Shown here one piece after another: positions 14,655-23,700 of a stretch of DNA of 33,158 nt. The notes under the pieces were generated by a model. That model had not been told where the DNA came from. It was given only the letters and a program-made list of their open reading frames with translations, and searched no databases. Every line of letters begins with the position of its first letter. Position 1 is the stretch's first letter. This DNA is from an uncultured Actinomycetes bacterium (lineage in GTDB: Bacteria > Actinomycetota > Acidimicrobiia > Acidimicrobiales > SZUA-35), in assembly GCA_902826025.1 (NCBI GenBank), contig CADEDH010000071.1, positions 1-33,158 of the forward strand, given 5' to 3'. The position numbers and the translations under genes were made by a program.

Positions 14655-15785
14655 TCACAGCGTCTTGGGGTAGTACTGTCCGGGGGCGAGGCGGGCCACG
14701 TCGGCGTCGAAGTTCGACTCGAACGGCCAGTCGGCCTCCTCCCCGGGCAGCGGCACCTGGGACAGCCGGCCCATCTCACCGCCCACCCGCTCGTTGCCCA
14801 CCAGCGACCAGGCCTGGCGCTTGTAGGTCCAGTTGTCGGGCTGGAGGCGGTGACAGGCGTTGAAGTGGCGGATCGCCGCTTCCCGGTGCCCGGCCCGCCA
14901 CAGGTGGTTGGCCAGCTCGAAGTGGGCGGCGGCGGCCGACACCCGGGGCAGGCGGGGTTGGCTGGCAGCCACCACCTCGTCGGGGCTGAGGACGTGGGGG
15001 CTGTCGTCCCCCCGCCGGGCCCAGTCCCTCAGGGCCTCGGCGTAGCCGTCGCGGGTCTGACCCGAGCCGAGCTGCGTCATGAGGTCCATGGGCGGCGTCT
15101 CGCCGGCGGCGATCGCCGCCTCCCGGGCCTCGGCCGCCAGGCGGGCCCGCTCGGCCAACCGCTCAGCCAGCGCCTCGGGGTAGGCGGCGGGCCCCGGCCA
15201 CCCCGGCTCGGGCGGACGCACGATCATCCCCTGCTCGTCGATCCAGATGACGTTGGGGATGTTGACCACACCGAACAGCGCGTCGAGCTGGTGGGTGGGA
15301 TCGACCAGCGACGGGTGCTCGGGCCGAGCCGCCTCGATGAACTCCCGTGACGCCTCGGGACCGCTCAGCTCCAGGGAGACGGTGACGATCTCGACACCCA
15401 GCGGGTGGAGTTCGACGCGCAGCGCCTGCCAACCTGGCAGGTCGAAGCGGCAGCCTCAATACGGGGCCCAGGCGACGAGCACCACCTTCTGGCCCCGCAA
15501 CGACGACAGCCGCCATGGGCGTCCGTCGAGGTCGGCCAGCTCCAGCTCGGGCGCCTCGGCGCTCACCAGGGCCCGGCCGGTGACCGACTCCGGGCCGACG
15601 GCCCACAGACCGTGCGCCGGCTCCTCCACCACGGCCATGCCCAGCCGAGCGGCGGCGTCGGTGAGGCTGAAGCCGCCGGGCAGGGGCAGGCACAGGTCGC
15701 CCTTGCACGCCCCCTCGGGCTTGATCTCCCAGCCGGTGTCGGCGTGGAAGCGGGCCGGGCTGACGTCGAGAGAATCCACGAGCAT
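14655..15785 (-). CDS. Redoxin-family protein, candidate selenoprotein (in-frame TGA)
   Basis: A thioredoxin-fold protein of 376 residues if the TGA at 15456-15458 is read as selenocysteine. Residues about 75-200 are the redoxin domain: LRGQKVVLVAWAPY, then TGA (residue 110), then GCRFDLPGWQ, giving Sec-Gly-Cys where homologues would carry Cys-Gly-Cys. The fold continues in the same frame with VEIVTVSLEL and a typical NIPNVIWIDEQG segment. The C-terminal third (about 260-350) has TPR-like helices. Codon bias is unbroken across the TGA, unlike a decayed gene. A hairpin with a GGU loop follows the TGA. Likely role: thiol or peroxide redox chemistry in the cytoplasm, since no signal peptide is seen. 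Start ATG 15785 has no clear ribosome site and may be leaderless. The alternative is a nonsense mutation or a sequencing error. Confidence 0.75.
15425..15441 (-). promoter_or_regulatory. Candidate bacterial SECIS hairpin
   Basis: Read on the minus strand, CCTGCCA-GGT-TGGCAGG forms a perfect 7-bp stem with a GGU loop. It begins 14 nt after the in-frame TGA. Known bacterial SECIS elements lie immediately downstream of the UGA, within the coding region, with a G in the first positions of the apical loop. The E. coli formate dehydrogenase element also has a GGU loop at nearly this distance. A bulged U like that of E. coli is not evident. Confidence 0.7.
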
Positions 15786-15807
15786 CACACGATCATCGCA
15801 CCCGGAG

Positions 15808-15813
15808 TAGGGT
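15808..15813 (+). promoter_or_regulatory. Predicted -10 box, leaderless start of the SDR at 15820
   Basis: TAGGGT is followed by six bases and the ATG at 15820. Only 34 bp separate this gene from the divergent selenoprotein candidate, so no room exists for long leaders. Confidence 0.4.
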
Positions 15814-15819
15814 CGGTCC

Positions 15820-16662
15820 ATGGACACGACGACCAGGGATGTCGCCGTGGTGGTGGGGGCCACGTCGAAGTGGCAGGCCGATGGCCGCAACACCCTGCTG
15901 GCCCACGGCCATGCGATCGACGACAGCGATCTGCCGCCCGGCGCCCGTTGGGGCATCGGCGGGGCGGTGGCCCAGAAGCTGGCGGCCGAGGGCTGCCGGG
16001 TGGTGCTCACCACCCGCACCGCGGCCAACGCCGCCGGGCTGGAGGCCCAGATCCGGGCCGACGGGGGTGAGTGCATCACCGTCGAGCTCGACCTCGTGTC
16101 GGAGGATTCGGTCAAGGCGGCGTTCGCCAGCATCCGGGCCGCGGTGGGTGACCCGTCGATCGTCGTCTACAACGCCGGGTACCTCGAAGGGCGCGACCTG
16201 CCCCCCGAGATGGAGTTGCTGGAGCACATTCCCACCGAGCTGTTCGACACGGCCCAGCACATCGCCAGCCGGGGCCCGTTCCTGGTGGCCAAGGAGGTGC
16301 TGCCGGCGATGCGGGAGGCAAGGCGGGGCACGGTGCTGTTCTCCAACAACGCGGCGTCGCTGCGGGGCCGCAAGCGCTACACCGGCCAGTCGCTCTACTA
16401 CCCCCGGGTGCTGATGCGGACCCTGGCCCAGGTGCTCACCGAGGAGTACTCCGAGCACGGCGTCCACGTGGCCAACGTCGTGATCGACGGCCTGATCGAC
16501 TCCCCCGGCACCCGGGCCCTGCCCCTGGCCCAGAAACACCCGGAGCTGGTGATGAACCCGGAGAAGCTGGCCGAGGCCTTCTGGTACCTGCACTCCCAGG
16601 ACCGCTCGGCCTGGACCCACGAGCTGCAGCTCACCCCGTATCCCACCAAGCCCAGCTACTGA
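15820..16662 (+). CDS. Atypical SDR-family oxidoreductase
   Basis: A 280-residue Rossmann protein related to short-chain dehydrogenases. The usual TGxxxGIG loop is split: VVGAT at 11-15 and GIGGAVAQKLAAEG from 45 are separated by about 29 residues rich in polar residues and Pro. NAG is present in VVYNAGYLEG. The region expected to hold the Ser-Tyr-x3-Lys triad reads FSNNAASLRGRKRYTG and QSLYYPRVLMRTLAQ, with no Lys four residues after either Tyr. It may therefore bind NAD(P) without standard SDR chemistry, or use another base. The start is leaderless, with TAGGGT 6 nt upstream. It diverges from the selenoprotein candidate, which may hint at shared regulation. Confidence 0.85.
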   Translation: MDTTTRDVAVVVGATSKWQADGRNTLLAHGHAIDDSDLPPGARWGIGGAVAQKLAAEGCRVVLTTRTAANAAGLEAQIRADGGECITVELDLVSEDSVKAAFASIRAAVGDPSIVVYNAGYLEGRDLPPEMELLEHIPTELFDTAQHIASRGPFLVAKEVLPAMREARRGTVLFSNNAASLRGRKRYTGQSLYYPRVLMRTLAQVLTEEYSEHGVHVANVVIDGLIDSPGTRALPLAQKHPELVMNPEKLAEAFWYLHSQDRSAWTHELQLTPYPTKPSY

Positions 16663-16721
16663 TCACCCAGGCCGGTCGGCTGTCACCCGGGCCGAGCGGC
16701 AGTCACCCGGGCCGGTCGGCC
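16662..16721. repeat. Three tandem 20-bp imperfect repeats between convergent genes
   Basis: Units at 16662-16681, 16682-16701 and 16702-16721 share the pattern GTCACCCGGGCCGGTCGGCC with a few changes. The third copy encodes the last residues and stop of the thioesterase-like gene; the first begins in the SDR stop codon. They look like slippage copies of a gene end. Confidence 0.75.
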
Positions 16722-17518
16722 ACCACACAGGTCTGGCTGCCGACGGCCAGCAGCACGCCGGCGTCGGTCCAGGCCCGGCCGGTAACGTGGGCGATGCCAT
16801 CAGTAAGCGAGTCGAGGGTCAGCTCGGCCAGCACCCAGGGGGTGGCCGCCCGGTCGACCACCCGGACGGTGTTGTCGAGGCTGGACCCGAACACCGGGCG
16901 GCCGAGGGCAGCGCTGAGGGCCATGGGCACGAAGTCGAGCACCACGGCCACCAGGGCCGGGTCGCCCTGGTCGGCCAGCTCGTCGGTGCGGAACCACCAC
17001 CGGCTGGTAGCGGGATCGTCGCCGGGCCCAGTCGGGACCGAGCGCCCGTCGAAGCGGGGCCGCAGGCCGCCCGTACCCGAGGGCGGCTCGACCGGTGGGC
17101 AGCGGTCGGGTGACGGAGCGAGCGGCATGGTGCCAGTGCGGAGACGCCCGTCGGTGGCGGGCCGGGCCCCGAGAGCGGCCTGGAAGGTGAGCACGTCGGC
17201 GTCGCCCACCCGGGCCACCACCGTGGCTTGGGCGATGTTGCGTCCCTCGATCAGCCGGTCGATCTCGAAGCGGAGTTCGTCGGGCGGCCGGCAGGCGGCC
17301 AGGAACTGCCCGGTGATCCAGGCCAGAGGTCGACCGGTGGCCCGCTCCAGCCCGGCGATCACCGCCCCCAGGGCACAGCCGCCGAACAGGCCGCCCCGGC
17401 CACCGGTGAGCTCCGGCACGAGGGGCTGGGACCAGCGGCGAGGATCGTCGGTGCTCCAGCGGACGTTGAGGAACCGCTCCACGGCGGCCCGGGAGTCGGG
17501 TGGGGTGAGGGCTGGCAT
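16703..17518 (-). CDS. Acyl-CoA thioesterase-like (double hotdog) protein
   Basis: A 271-residue protein resembling TesB/hotdog acyl-CoA thioesterases, which hydrolyse acyl-CoA to free acid. The N-terminal half contains GGLFGGCALGAVIAGLERAT and the strand segment WITGQFLAACRP. The C-terminal half repeats the fold, with LDFVPMALSAALG and SLDNTVRVV, a pattern seen in this family. The start at 17518 (MPALTPPD) is chosen because upstream in-frame sequence is not protein-like; there is no strong ribosome site. It lies 83 bp after the membrane protein gene on the same strand, with a hairpin between, so it is probably a separate unit. The last codons lie in a tandem-repeat array. Confidence 0.72.
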   Translation of the reverse strand: MPALTPPDSRAAVERFLNVRWSTDDPRRWSQPLVPELTGGRGGLFGGCALGAVIAGLERATGRPLAWITGQFLAACRPPDELRFEIDRLIEGRNIAQATVVARVGDADVLTFQAALGARPATDGRLRTGTMPLAPSPDRCPPVEPPSGTGGLRPRFDGRSVPTGPGDDPATSRWWFRTDELADQGDPALVAVVLDFVPMALSAALGRPVFGSSLDNTVRVVDRAATPWVLAELTLDSLTDGIAHVTGRAWTDAGVLLAVGSQTCVVADRPG

Positions 17519-17557
17519 CGGGGAAGGTTGGCACACGAACTTGACCGCTGCGACCGA

Positions 17558-17583
17558 CACCCGTCCCGCCGTCAGGACGGGTG
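17558..17583 (-). terminator. Terminator hairpin after the membrane protein gene
   Basis: CACCCGTCC-8-GGACGGGTG forms a 9-bp perfect stem 18 bp past the stop of the 17602 gene. It would end the multicopper oxidase operon. No long T tract follows, as is common in GC-rich actinobacteria. Confidence 0.6.
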
Positions 17584-17601
17584 CCGGCCGCAGCAGCCGG
17601 G

Positions 17602-18279
17602 TCAGGTGACGGCGAGCTGCCGGTCGGAGGTGCCCGAGGACGAGGGAGCCGTCCGTCGGGAACCGCCGATCCAGAGCTGGCCACCCCGGAACGCCACCAC
17701 CCACAGCACGATCACTGCGTTGGCGATGAGGGTGACGATCGAAGCCACGGTGCCGCCCCGCACATGGGTGGCGAGGGTGCGCCGCCGGCTCTCGCAGGTG
17801 GTGCACACCGAGATGGTGTAGGTGCCGGGCGAGGAGGCTTCGGCCGCCGACTCGCCAACGAGCCCGGCGGTCTGGGCTGCCGTGCGTTCGATGCGGGCCG
17901 ACTGGAAGCGATAGTCGTAGGCGGCGCTGCCCGCCACCTCGGCCACACCGACGATGGAGGTGGCGGCGATCATCGTCACCAGGGTGCTGGCATAGAGCAG
18001 CCGGCGGAACCTCGAGTCGGCGAACCACCAGCGGGCCAGCGCCACCGCCGCCAATACGGCCAACACGTGAACCGGCACGACGGCGGCCGAGATCGTGAGC
18101 CACCGCCGGAACGGGTCACCCACCCGCTCGGCCGCGCCGACTGCGCCCTGGAGGGAGATGACGATGAAGCCGCTGGCCAACGCCGACAGCACGGCTATGG
18201 GAATGACGGTCAGCAACGAGACCTGGAGGCGGCGCCGCACGGCGGCGGGCGCCTGAAAGAAGACCGATGACGGGCGCAT
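17602..18279 (-). CDS. Integral membrane protein of unknown function
   Basis: A 225-residue protein with four likely transmembrane helices: near residues 20-42 (LLTVIPIAVLSALASGFIVI), 62-85, 92-115 and 182-200. A loop of about 60 residues between helices 3 and 4 contains SVCTTCESRRR, a CxxC pair that might bind metal or form a disulfide. No family is recognised. Its ATG shares a base with the stop of the multicopper oxidase (TGATG), so the two are translationally coupled and probably act together. A role as membrane partner, or in copper or electron handling for the oxidase, is inference. Confidence 0.75.
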   Translation of the reverse strand: MRPSSVFFQAPAAVRRRLQVSLLTVIPIAVLSALASGFIVISLQGAVGAAERVGDPFRRWLTISAAVVPVHVLAVLAAVALARWWFADSRFRRLLYASTLVTMIAATSIVGVAEVAGSAAYDYRFQSARIERTAAQTAGLVGESAAEASSPGTYTISVCTTCESRRRTLATHVRGGTVASIVTLIANAVIVLWVVAFRGGQLWIGGSRRTAPSSSGTSDRQLAVT

Positions 18280-20531
18280 CAGGGCGTGATCTCCCAGCCG
18301 AACATCATGGCGTGGTCTTCGTGGGCCAGGTTGTGGCAGTGGGCCACGTAGGGGCCGACGAAGTCACGGAAGCCGCGGTAGATGATCACCGACTCCCCCG
18401 GATCGAGGGCGATGATGTCCTCCCGGGTGCCGTCCTCCGGATGCCACTTGTCGGGCTTGACCACCGACTTGCCGTTGCGCATGACCGTGCGGTGCTCCTC
18501 CTGATGGATGTGCATGGGGTGCACCCACCCACCGCCGCCGTTGCGGACCTCCCACAGGTTGAAGCTGCCCACCTTCTGCTGGGCCAGCGGAGTCTTGCCC
18601 GCCTTGTTCCTGAGGCTGGTAACTGGCGTCGTCGGGTCGAACGGCTGGCCGTTGACCAGCCACTCGATCTCGCCCCCGGCTCCGCCCCGTTCGACCTCGA
18701 AGATCAGCCGGTTGTCGAGCAGAGTCGTCCAGTTCGAGGGCAGCGGCGGGGTTGGGCGCATGGCGGCGGGGATGCGGGAGTTGTCGACCGGGGTGTCGTT
18801 CCCGTCGATGACGAACTTCAGCATCGGCACCTTGTAGTCGGGGTCGATCCCGTCCCGGGTCGAGGAGTCCCACATCCGCCCGTCGCGCATCTTCATGACG
18901 TTGGTGACGTAGATCTCGTCGCCGTTCGAGGTCGGTGTGCCGTCCTGGTACTTGGTGAAGTCGATGATCACCTCGCGTCGCTTGCCCGGCCACAGCTCGA
19001 ACGAGTTGCGCGTGACGGGGGCCGGCAGCAGGCCACCGTCACCGGCGATCTGCACGAACTTCATGCACTGCTCGCCGTCCGGGATCCGCCACTGGCCCTG
19101 GAGCTCGTCCTCGATGTAGCCCAGCGATGCTGCGCTTTTCGGGCCCTCGGTCGAGGCCATGAGTTTGAACTCGTAGATGCGGGCGATCGAGGCGTCGAGG
19201 AACCGGAACCGGTACTTGCGCCGCTTCACGTGCAGCACGGGGTAAGCGGTGCCGTTGACGGTGAAGACGTCCCCCACGAACCCGTGGTTGGGGAAGTGCT
19301 TGAAGAACGTCTTGCCCCACCATTCCGGATGGGCCTTCGGGTTGTCGGCCCCGGGGAAGGCGTTCTCGTTGTCGTGCATGTCGTGGTGGACGGTCACACC
19401 GTCGTCGAGGCGGCAGTCGTAGAACGCCAGCGGGATGTCGTAGTCGACGTCGAAGGTGCCGTCGGCCCGGGGCGGAGTGCGCACGCCGGGGAGGCGCAGG
19501 CCCTTGGTCTCGTCGCCCATGTCCATCTTCCCCTTGGGGTCGTAGATGGGGTACAGGCCGACCATGCCCTTGTAGACGTTGGAGCCGGTGTGGTCCATGC
19601 GATGGTCGTGGAACCAGAAGAAGCTCTGCTTCTCGTCGTCGCGGCCACCGGCCGGCCAGTTGAGGTACAAGTTGTCGCACCACTCGCCCGGCCGGTAGCC
19701 ATGCCAGCGGGGCCCGTACTTCATCGTGTAGTGGGGGTTCCCGTCGCTCTCCGGCGCCGTGTGGGCGTTGTGGAGATGGGTCAAGAAGGACCGGTCGGGC
19801 GCCCCGAAGTCCTGGAAATCGAGGTTGTCGGGGTTCTGATCGAGCTTGTTCACGAACCGCACGAGCACCGGGCGGCCGTACTCGGCATTGATCATCGGGC
19901 CGGGGAACTGGCCGTTGAACGCCCACACCGTGCTCAGCGGCAACGCCCGTTGGGTACCGGCGGGGTAGGTGTTGCCCTCGCCGTCGAACGACTCCGCCGG
20001 CTGGCCGAGAGCGTTGATGGGCAGGACCTTCGAGCTCGTGAAGGAATGGGTCCCCATCTTCACCTCGATCTTGTACAAGATCGGGTCGGGGTAGCCGACC
20101 TTCGGGTTCGAGGGCCACAGCTGGTGCCGCTCGTTGCCGATCGAGTTCTGCTGGCCGACGCCGGGGCCCGGAGGGTTCGATCCGAACTCCGACAAGGGAG
20201 TGGGCCGCAGCGCCCGCGGGATCGGCAGCTCGTCGCTGAACGGCGACAGGATGAGCGGGCTGGTGGGGAAGTTTTCGGTGTAGATCGTGCCGGCCCAGGC
20301 GATCGAGGCGGCGTCGACCACCCCGTCGGGGCTCAGGAGCCCCCGGTTCTGCAGGCTGGGAACGATGACGCTCCGGGCGGTGTCGAAGGCGTAGAGGGCG
20401 CTACCGGCGGCGCTCAGCTTCAGCAGGGTCCGCCGGTTCAGCCGGGCGAAGTTGCCGAGTGTGCTGGCCGCAGGGACCGTTGCCTCGGGGGAGACCTCGG
20501 ACGGCGAGGCCTCGCTGACGATGGGGGTCAT
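18279..20531 (-). CDS. Tat-exported multicopper oxidase
   Basis: A 750-residue oxidase of the CotA/bilirubin oxidase/phenoxazinone synthase type, coupling one-electron oxidation of a phenol, metal or similar donor to reduction of O2 to water. All copper motifs are present: THLHNAHT near 250, WFHDHRMDH near 305, HPMHIHQEEH near 667 and HCHNLAHEDHAMM near 737. The twin-arginine signal RRTLLKLSAAGSALYAF starts near residue 33, after a 30-residue leader, so it is folded before export. The substrate (manganese, copper or an organic compound) cannot be told. Start ATG 20531 has GGGAG 11 nt upstream. It forms an operon with the membrane protein downstream. Confidence 0.93.
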   Translation of the reverse strand: MTPIVSEASPSEVSPEATVPAASTLGNFARLNRRTLLKLSAAGSALYAFDTARSVIVPSLQNRGLLSPDGVVDAASIAWAGTIYTENFPTSPLILSPFSDELPIPRALRPTPLSEFGSNPPGPGVGQQNSIGNERHQLWPSNPKVGYPDPILYKIEVKMGTHSFTSSKVLPINALGQPAESFDGEGNTYPAGTQRALPLSTVWAFNGQFPGPMINAEYGRPVLVRFVNKLDQNPDNLDFQDFGAPDRSFLTHLHNAHTAPESDGNPHYTMKYGPRWHGYRPGEWCDNLYLNWPAGGRDDEKQSFFWFHDHRMDHTGSNVYKGMVGLYPIYDPKGKMDMGDETKGLRLPGVRTPPRADGTFDVDYDIPLAFYDCRLDDGVTVHHDMHDNENAFPGADNPKAHPEWWGKTFFKHFPNHGFVGDVFTVNGTAYPVLHVKRRKYRFRFLDASIARIYEFKLMASTEGPKSAASLGYIEDELQGQWRIPDGEQCMKFVQIAGDGGLLPAPVTRNSFELWPGKRREVIIDFTKYQDGTPTSNGDEIYVTNVMKMRDGRMWDSSTRDGIDPDYKVPMLKFVIDGNDTPVDNSRIPAAMRPTPPLPSNWTTLLDNRLIFEVERGGAGGEIEWLVNGQPFDPTTPVTSLRNKAGKTPLAQQKVGSFNLWEVRNGGGGWVHPMHIHQEEHRTVMRNGKSVVKPDKWHPEDGTREDIIALDPGESVIIYRGFRDFVGPYVAHCHNLAHEDHAMMFGWEITP

Positions 20532-20535
20532 GATG

Positions 20536-20555
20536 AGTACTGCTCCCTAGTACTG
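20536..20555. repeat. Direct repeat upstream of the multicopper oxidase
   Basis: AGTACTG occurs at 20536-20542 and 20549-20555, a 13-bp period, in the leader just before the oxidase ATG and around its ribosome site. AGTACT is itself palindromic. It may be a regulator site, for example for a copper-responsive factor, but the family is unknown. Confidence 0.4.
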
Positions 20556-20717
20556 TTTTTTCTCCTTGGTGGTGAATGTCCGGACCCGAGGGGCCGGTCT
20601 GTCGGCTCGCTGCACGCACTGGCAGTTGCGTATCGCCCAGCGTTGTTCCGAATCAGGCGATGGCTTCCGCCACCGCCCCACGGCCCCCTGCCCCGGGGCC
20701 AGAAAGGGACGACGAGA

Positions 20718-20749
20718 CCCCGTTCCGGCGGGGCAGCGCCGGAACGGGG
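20718..20749 (-). terminator. Terminator of the large repeat-protein gene
   Basis: CCCCGTTCCGGCG-6-CGCCGGAACGGGG gives a perfect 13-bp stem 25 bp past the stop of the 1593-residue protein. The rest of the 242-bp gap up to the oxidase gene (20556-20717) holds no other feature that I can support. Confidence 0.75.
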
Positions 20750-20773
20750 GTCGTCGACCCAGAAGTCAGCGGA

Positions 20774-23700
20774 TCAGGTCCGCGTGCCCCGGAGAAATGC
20801 GCTCTGGGTGCCGTTCGAGGCGTTGCTCAGCACGTTCAACTGGACCGCGTAGCGCTGGTTCCGTGTGCCAGCACCGGGGGTGAAGGTCACGGTGATCTTG
20901 CACTTCCCACCGGCTGCGATGTTGTTGCAGTTGTGGGTGGCCGTGAACTTCAACGGGTTCGGAGCGTTGGGCGCCAGCACCGGGTTCGTCACCGTCTGGT
21001 TCACGAACTGGAGGGCCGGAGCCCCGATCAGGCTGAGCGGAGCGGTGCCGGTGTTGGTCACGTTGATCGTGGTCGACTTGCTTCCACCGGCCCCGGTGCT
21101 CATCGTGATCGGCGCCGTCGCCGTGCCGGTGGGTGTCATCGAGATCACCGGCGAGACGCCGGTGCCGGTGAGCGCCACCGTCACGTTGCCCCGGAGGGGG
21201 TCATCGGAGTTGATGGTCAGCGTGGCCGACTTGGCTCCGTTGGACACCGGGGCGAACCGAACGGTGATCGTGCAGGTGTTGCCTGGCCCGGGAGCCCCCG
21301 GGACCGGAGCGGCGCAGCCGTTGACGACGGTGAAGCTCGAGGCTCCGGCACCGCTCAGGAGGGCGGAGTTGACCGCCAGATCAGCATTGCCGGTGTTGGT
21401 GACGATCACTGTCTGGGGCCCGCTCGTGGTGGTCACGTTCTGGTTCCCGAAGGCGATGCTCGTCCTCGACAGGTTGATCTCCGGAGTTCCGACCTCGGTT
21501 GCGGTGCCGGCCAGCGAGACGACGATGGGTGACCCCAGGCCGCTGTGGGCGATGGACAGCGTGGCTGCCTTGGCCCCCACAGAAGTGGCAGCCGGAGCGA
21601 ACGCCACGTTCACCGTGCAGGTCTGATCCTGCTCCAGCGAGGTGGCCGAGCCACAGGTGCCGGCCGGGGGGACGCTGAGCGAGAAGTCACTGGCGTCGGC
21701 CCCGGAGAGGATGACCGCCAGCGAGTCGACGGCGTCGGGCGACAGGTTGGTCAGCGTCACCGTCTGGTTGGCGCCGGTCGTGCCCTGGCCCTGGGGACCG
21801 AAGTCGATGGCGGTCTTGTTGGCCACCACCGGCCCGGCCATGCGACCCGAGACGAGGAACTGGTCGGTGCTCACGTCGGCCAGGCTGCCGCCGACGACCT
21901 CGAAGTAGTTCACCGGCTCGGTGCCCGGCCCCTCGGGTCGGTAGATCGAGCCCACCACGCTGTGGAAGGTCCGGGCGTCACCGAGGTAGCCGGCCGGGGC
22001 CTGGGGGCCCTCGTTCGGATCCCAGCGGAGGAAGCCGTTGGCGAGGAGGGTGCTGCCCACCACGTTGGGGACGTCGGTGGTGGAGCGGATTACGCCCTCA
22101 CCGTCGCTGGTGAGCGTCGAGGTGCCGTAGGGGTGGACGAACTCGTAGGTCGTGTTGGCGCACAACCCGTCGGCGTTGATCCGAACCCGGGCGAACATGA
22201 TCTGCTGGCCGGCCAGCGGGGTGCCGGTGCCGAAGGTGCCCTCGAGGGCCACCCGCAGGAACGCCGTGCCTCCGTCGCCGCCGCCGCCGGCGCAGGCGCC
22301 GTCAGCGGGGACGATCAGGGGCTCGGAGTCCACCAGCGAGTAGAAGAACTCGCTGGGGAAGTTGCCGGGGAACGACAGCGGGTTGGCCGGGTTGTAGCCC
22401 CCGTCGCCCAGCACCACACAGTTGGGGTCCTGGGGGTTGCCGGGGTCGTAGCACGGCTCCAGCCGAACGCCGTTGTTGTCGCCGAAGTAGTCGGGGAAGC
22501 CAGCGGCGTTGTTGGTGGCGGCCGCCAGCGGCGTGGCCGTCGAACCCCGACCGTCGAGCGGCACCGACACCACGGGGATGGCGGCGACGTTGCTCGGGAT
22601 GTCGAGGCTGGCGGTGTGCTTACCGGCGGCGCCGGGGGCGAAGGCCACGTCGATCACGCAGTCGGCGTCCACCGGCACCGGGTCGAGGCAGCCGTTCACC
22701 AGGGTGAAGTTGGCAGCACCGGGCCCGGAGATCGAGGGCTCGCCCACGATCAGCAGGGCGGAGCCGCCCTCGTTCGACACCCGGATCGACTCCGAGGCAC
22801 TCACCTCACCCACGTGGAGGTCGGCAAAGGAGGCGGCCGGGGGGTCCACCGAGATGGCCGGTTCGCCCACGGCGGCGCCGCCGATGCCGCTGAGCGGCAC
22901 CCGCAGCGGGTTGTTGAGCCCGCCGTGGTTGAGGAGCAAGTTGGCGACGCGGGTGCCGTTGGCCTGCGGGGTGAAGGTGACCCTCACCTCGCAGCTGTCG
23001 CTCGGGTTGATCGACAGCGGGTCGAGCGTCTGCCCGGCGCAGCCGTCGTTGGTGATGGCGTAGTCGCTCGTCGGCAGGCCGGTGGGGCCGGCCAGCGTGG
23101 CGTTGGCGACCGTGACCGGGGCGAGGCCGTCGTTCGTGAAGGTGACGGTCTGCTCGGGGCTCGTGGTGAGCAGTTCCACCACGCCGAAGCTCAGCGACGG
23201 CGGCGTGGCCATCACCGGGCCGACCAGCCTGCCCATCACGGTGAACTGGGTGGTCTCACCGATGACGTCGGTGCCCTGCTCGATCCGGAAGTAGTTGGCC
23301 GGATCGGTCTCGCCCACAGCGATGTAGGGGGCGCCGGTGACCGGGGCCGGGAGGTTGGGATCGCCCAGGTACCCCGGAGGGGCGTTGACCTGGCGGAGGA
23401 AGGCGCCGAGTACCGGGCTGGCCAGGGCCTCGGCGAAGTTGCAGTCGAACGTGCCGAGGGGAGCGCAACCCACGTCGCTGGTGGCGGCGTTGCGGCGCAC
23501 CCCGCCGGCGGCGTCGGTCGTCACGTCGAACTCACCGTAGGGGTGGGTGATGTGGTACGTGGTGTTGGCGCACAGACCGCTCGTCACCACCAGGCGGATC
23601 CGGCCGAACACCATCTGATCGCCGTCCGCCGGGGCGCCGCTACCGAAGGCGGCCTCGTCAGCGAAGCGGATGAAGGCTCGACCTGGCTCCGAAGCACCAC

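Noticed and set aside
14655-15269. A separate 204-residue protein starting at GTG 15269
   Set aside because: The same frame is clearly coding upstream to the TGA at 15456 and continues the redoxin fold across it, so this is the C-terminal part of a longer protein.
15456-15785. A truncated redoxin ending at the TGA, i.e. a pseudogene
   Set aside because: Codon bias and fold continue after the TGA, the TGA replaces an expected Cys, and a GGU-loop hairpin follows. Nonsense mutation remains the main alternative and is stated in the finding.
18267-20852. An 861-residue plus-strand open frame over the multicopper oxidase
   Set aside because: It is a shadow of the oxidase, whose four copper motifs are all on the minus strand.
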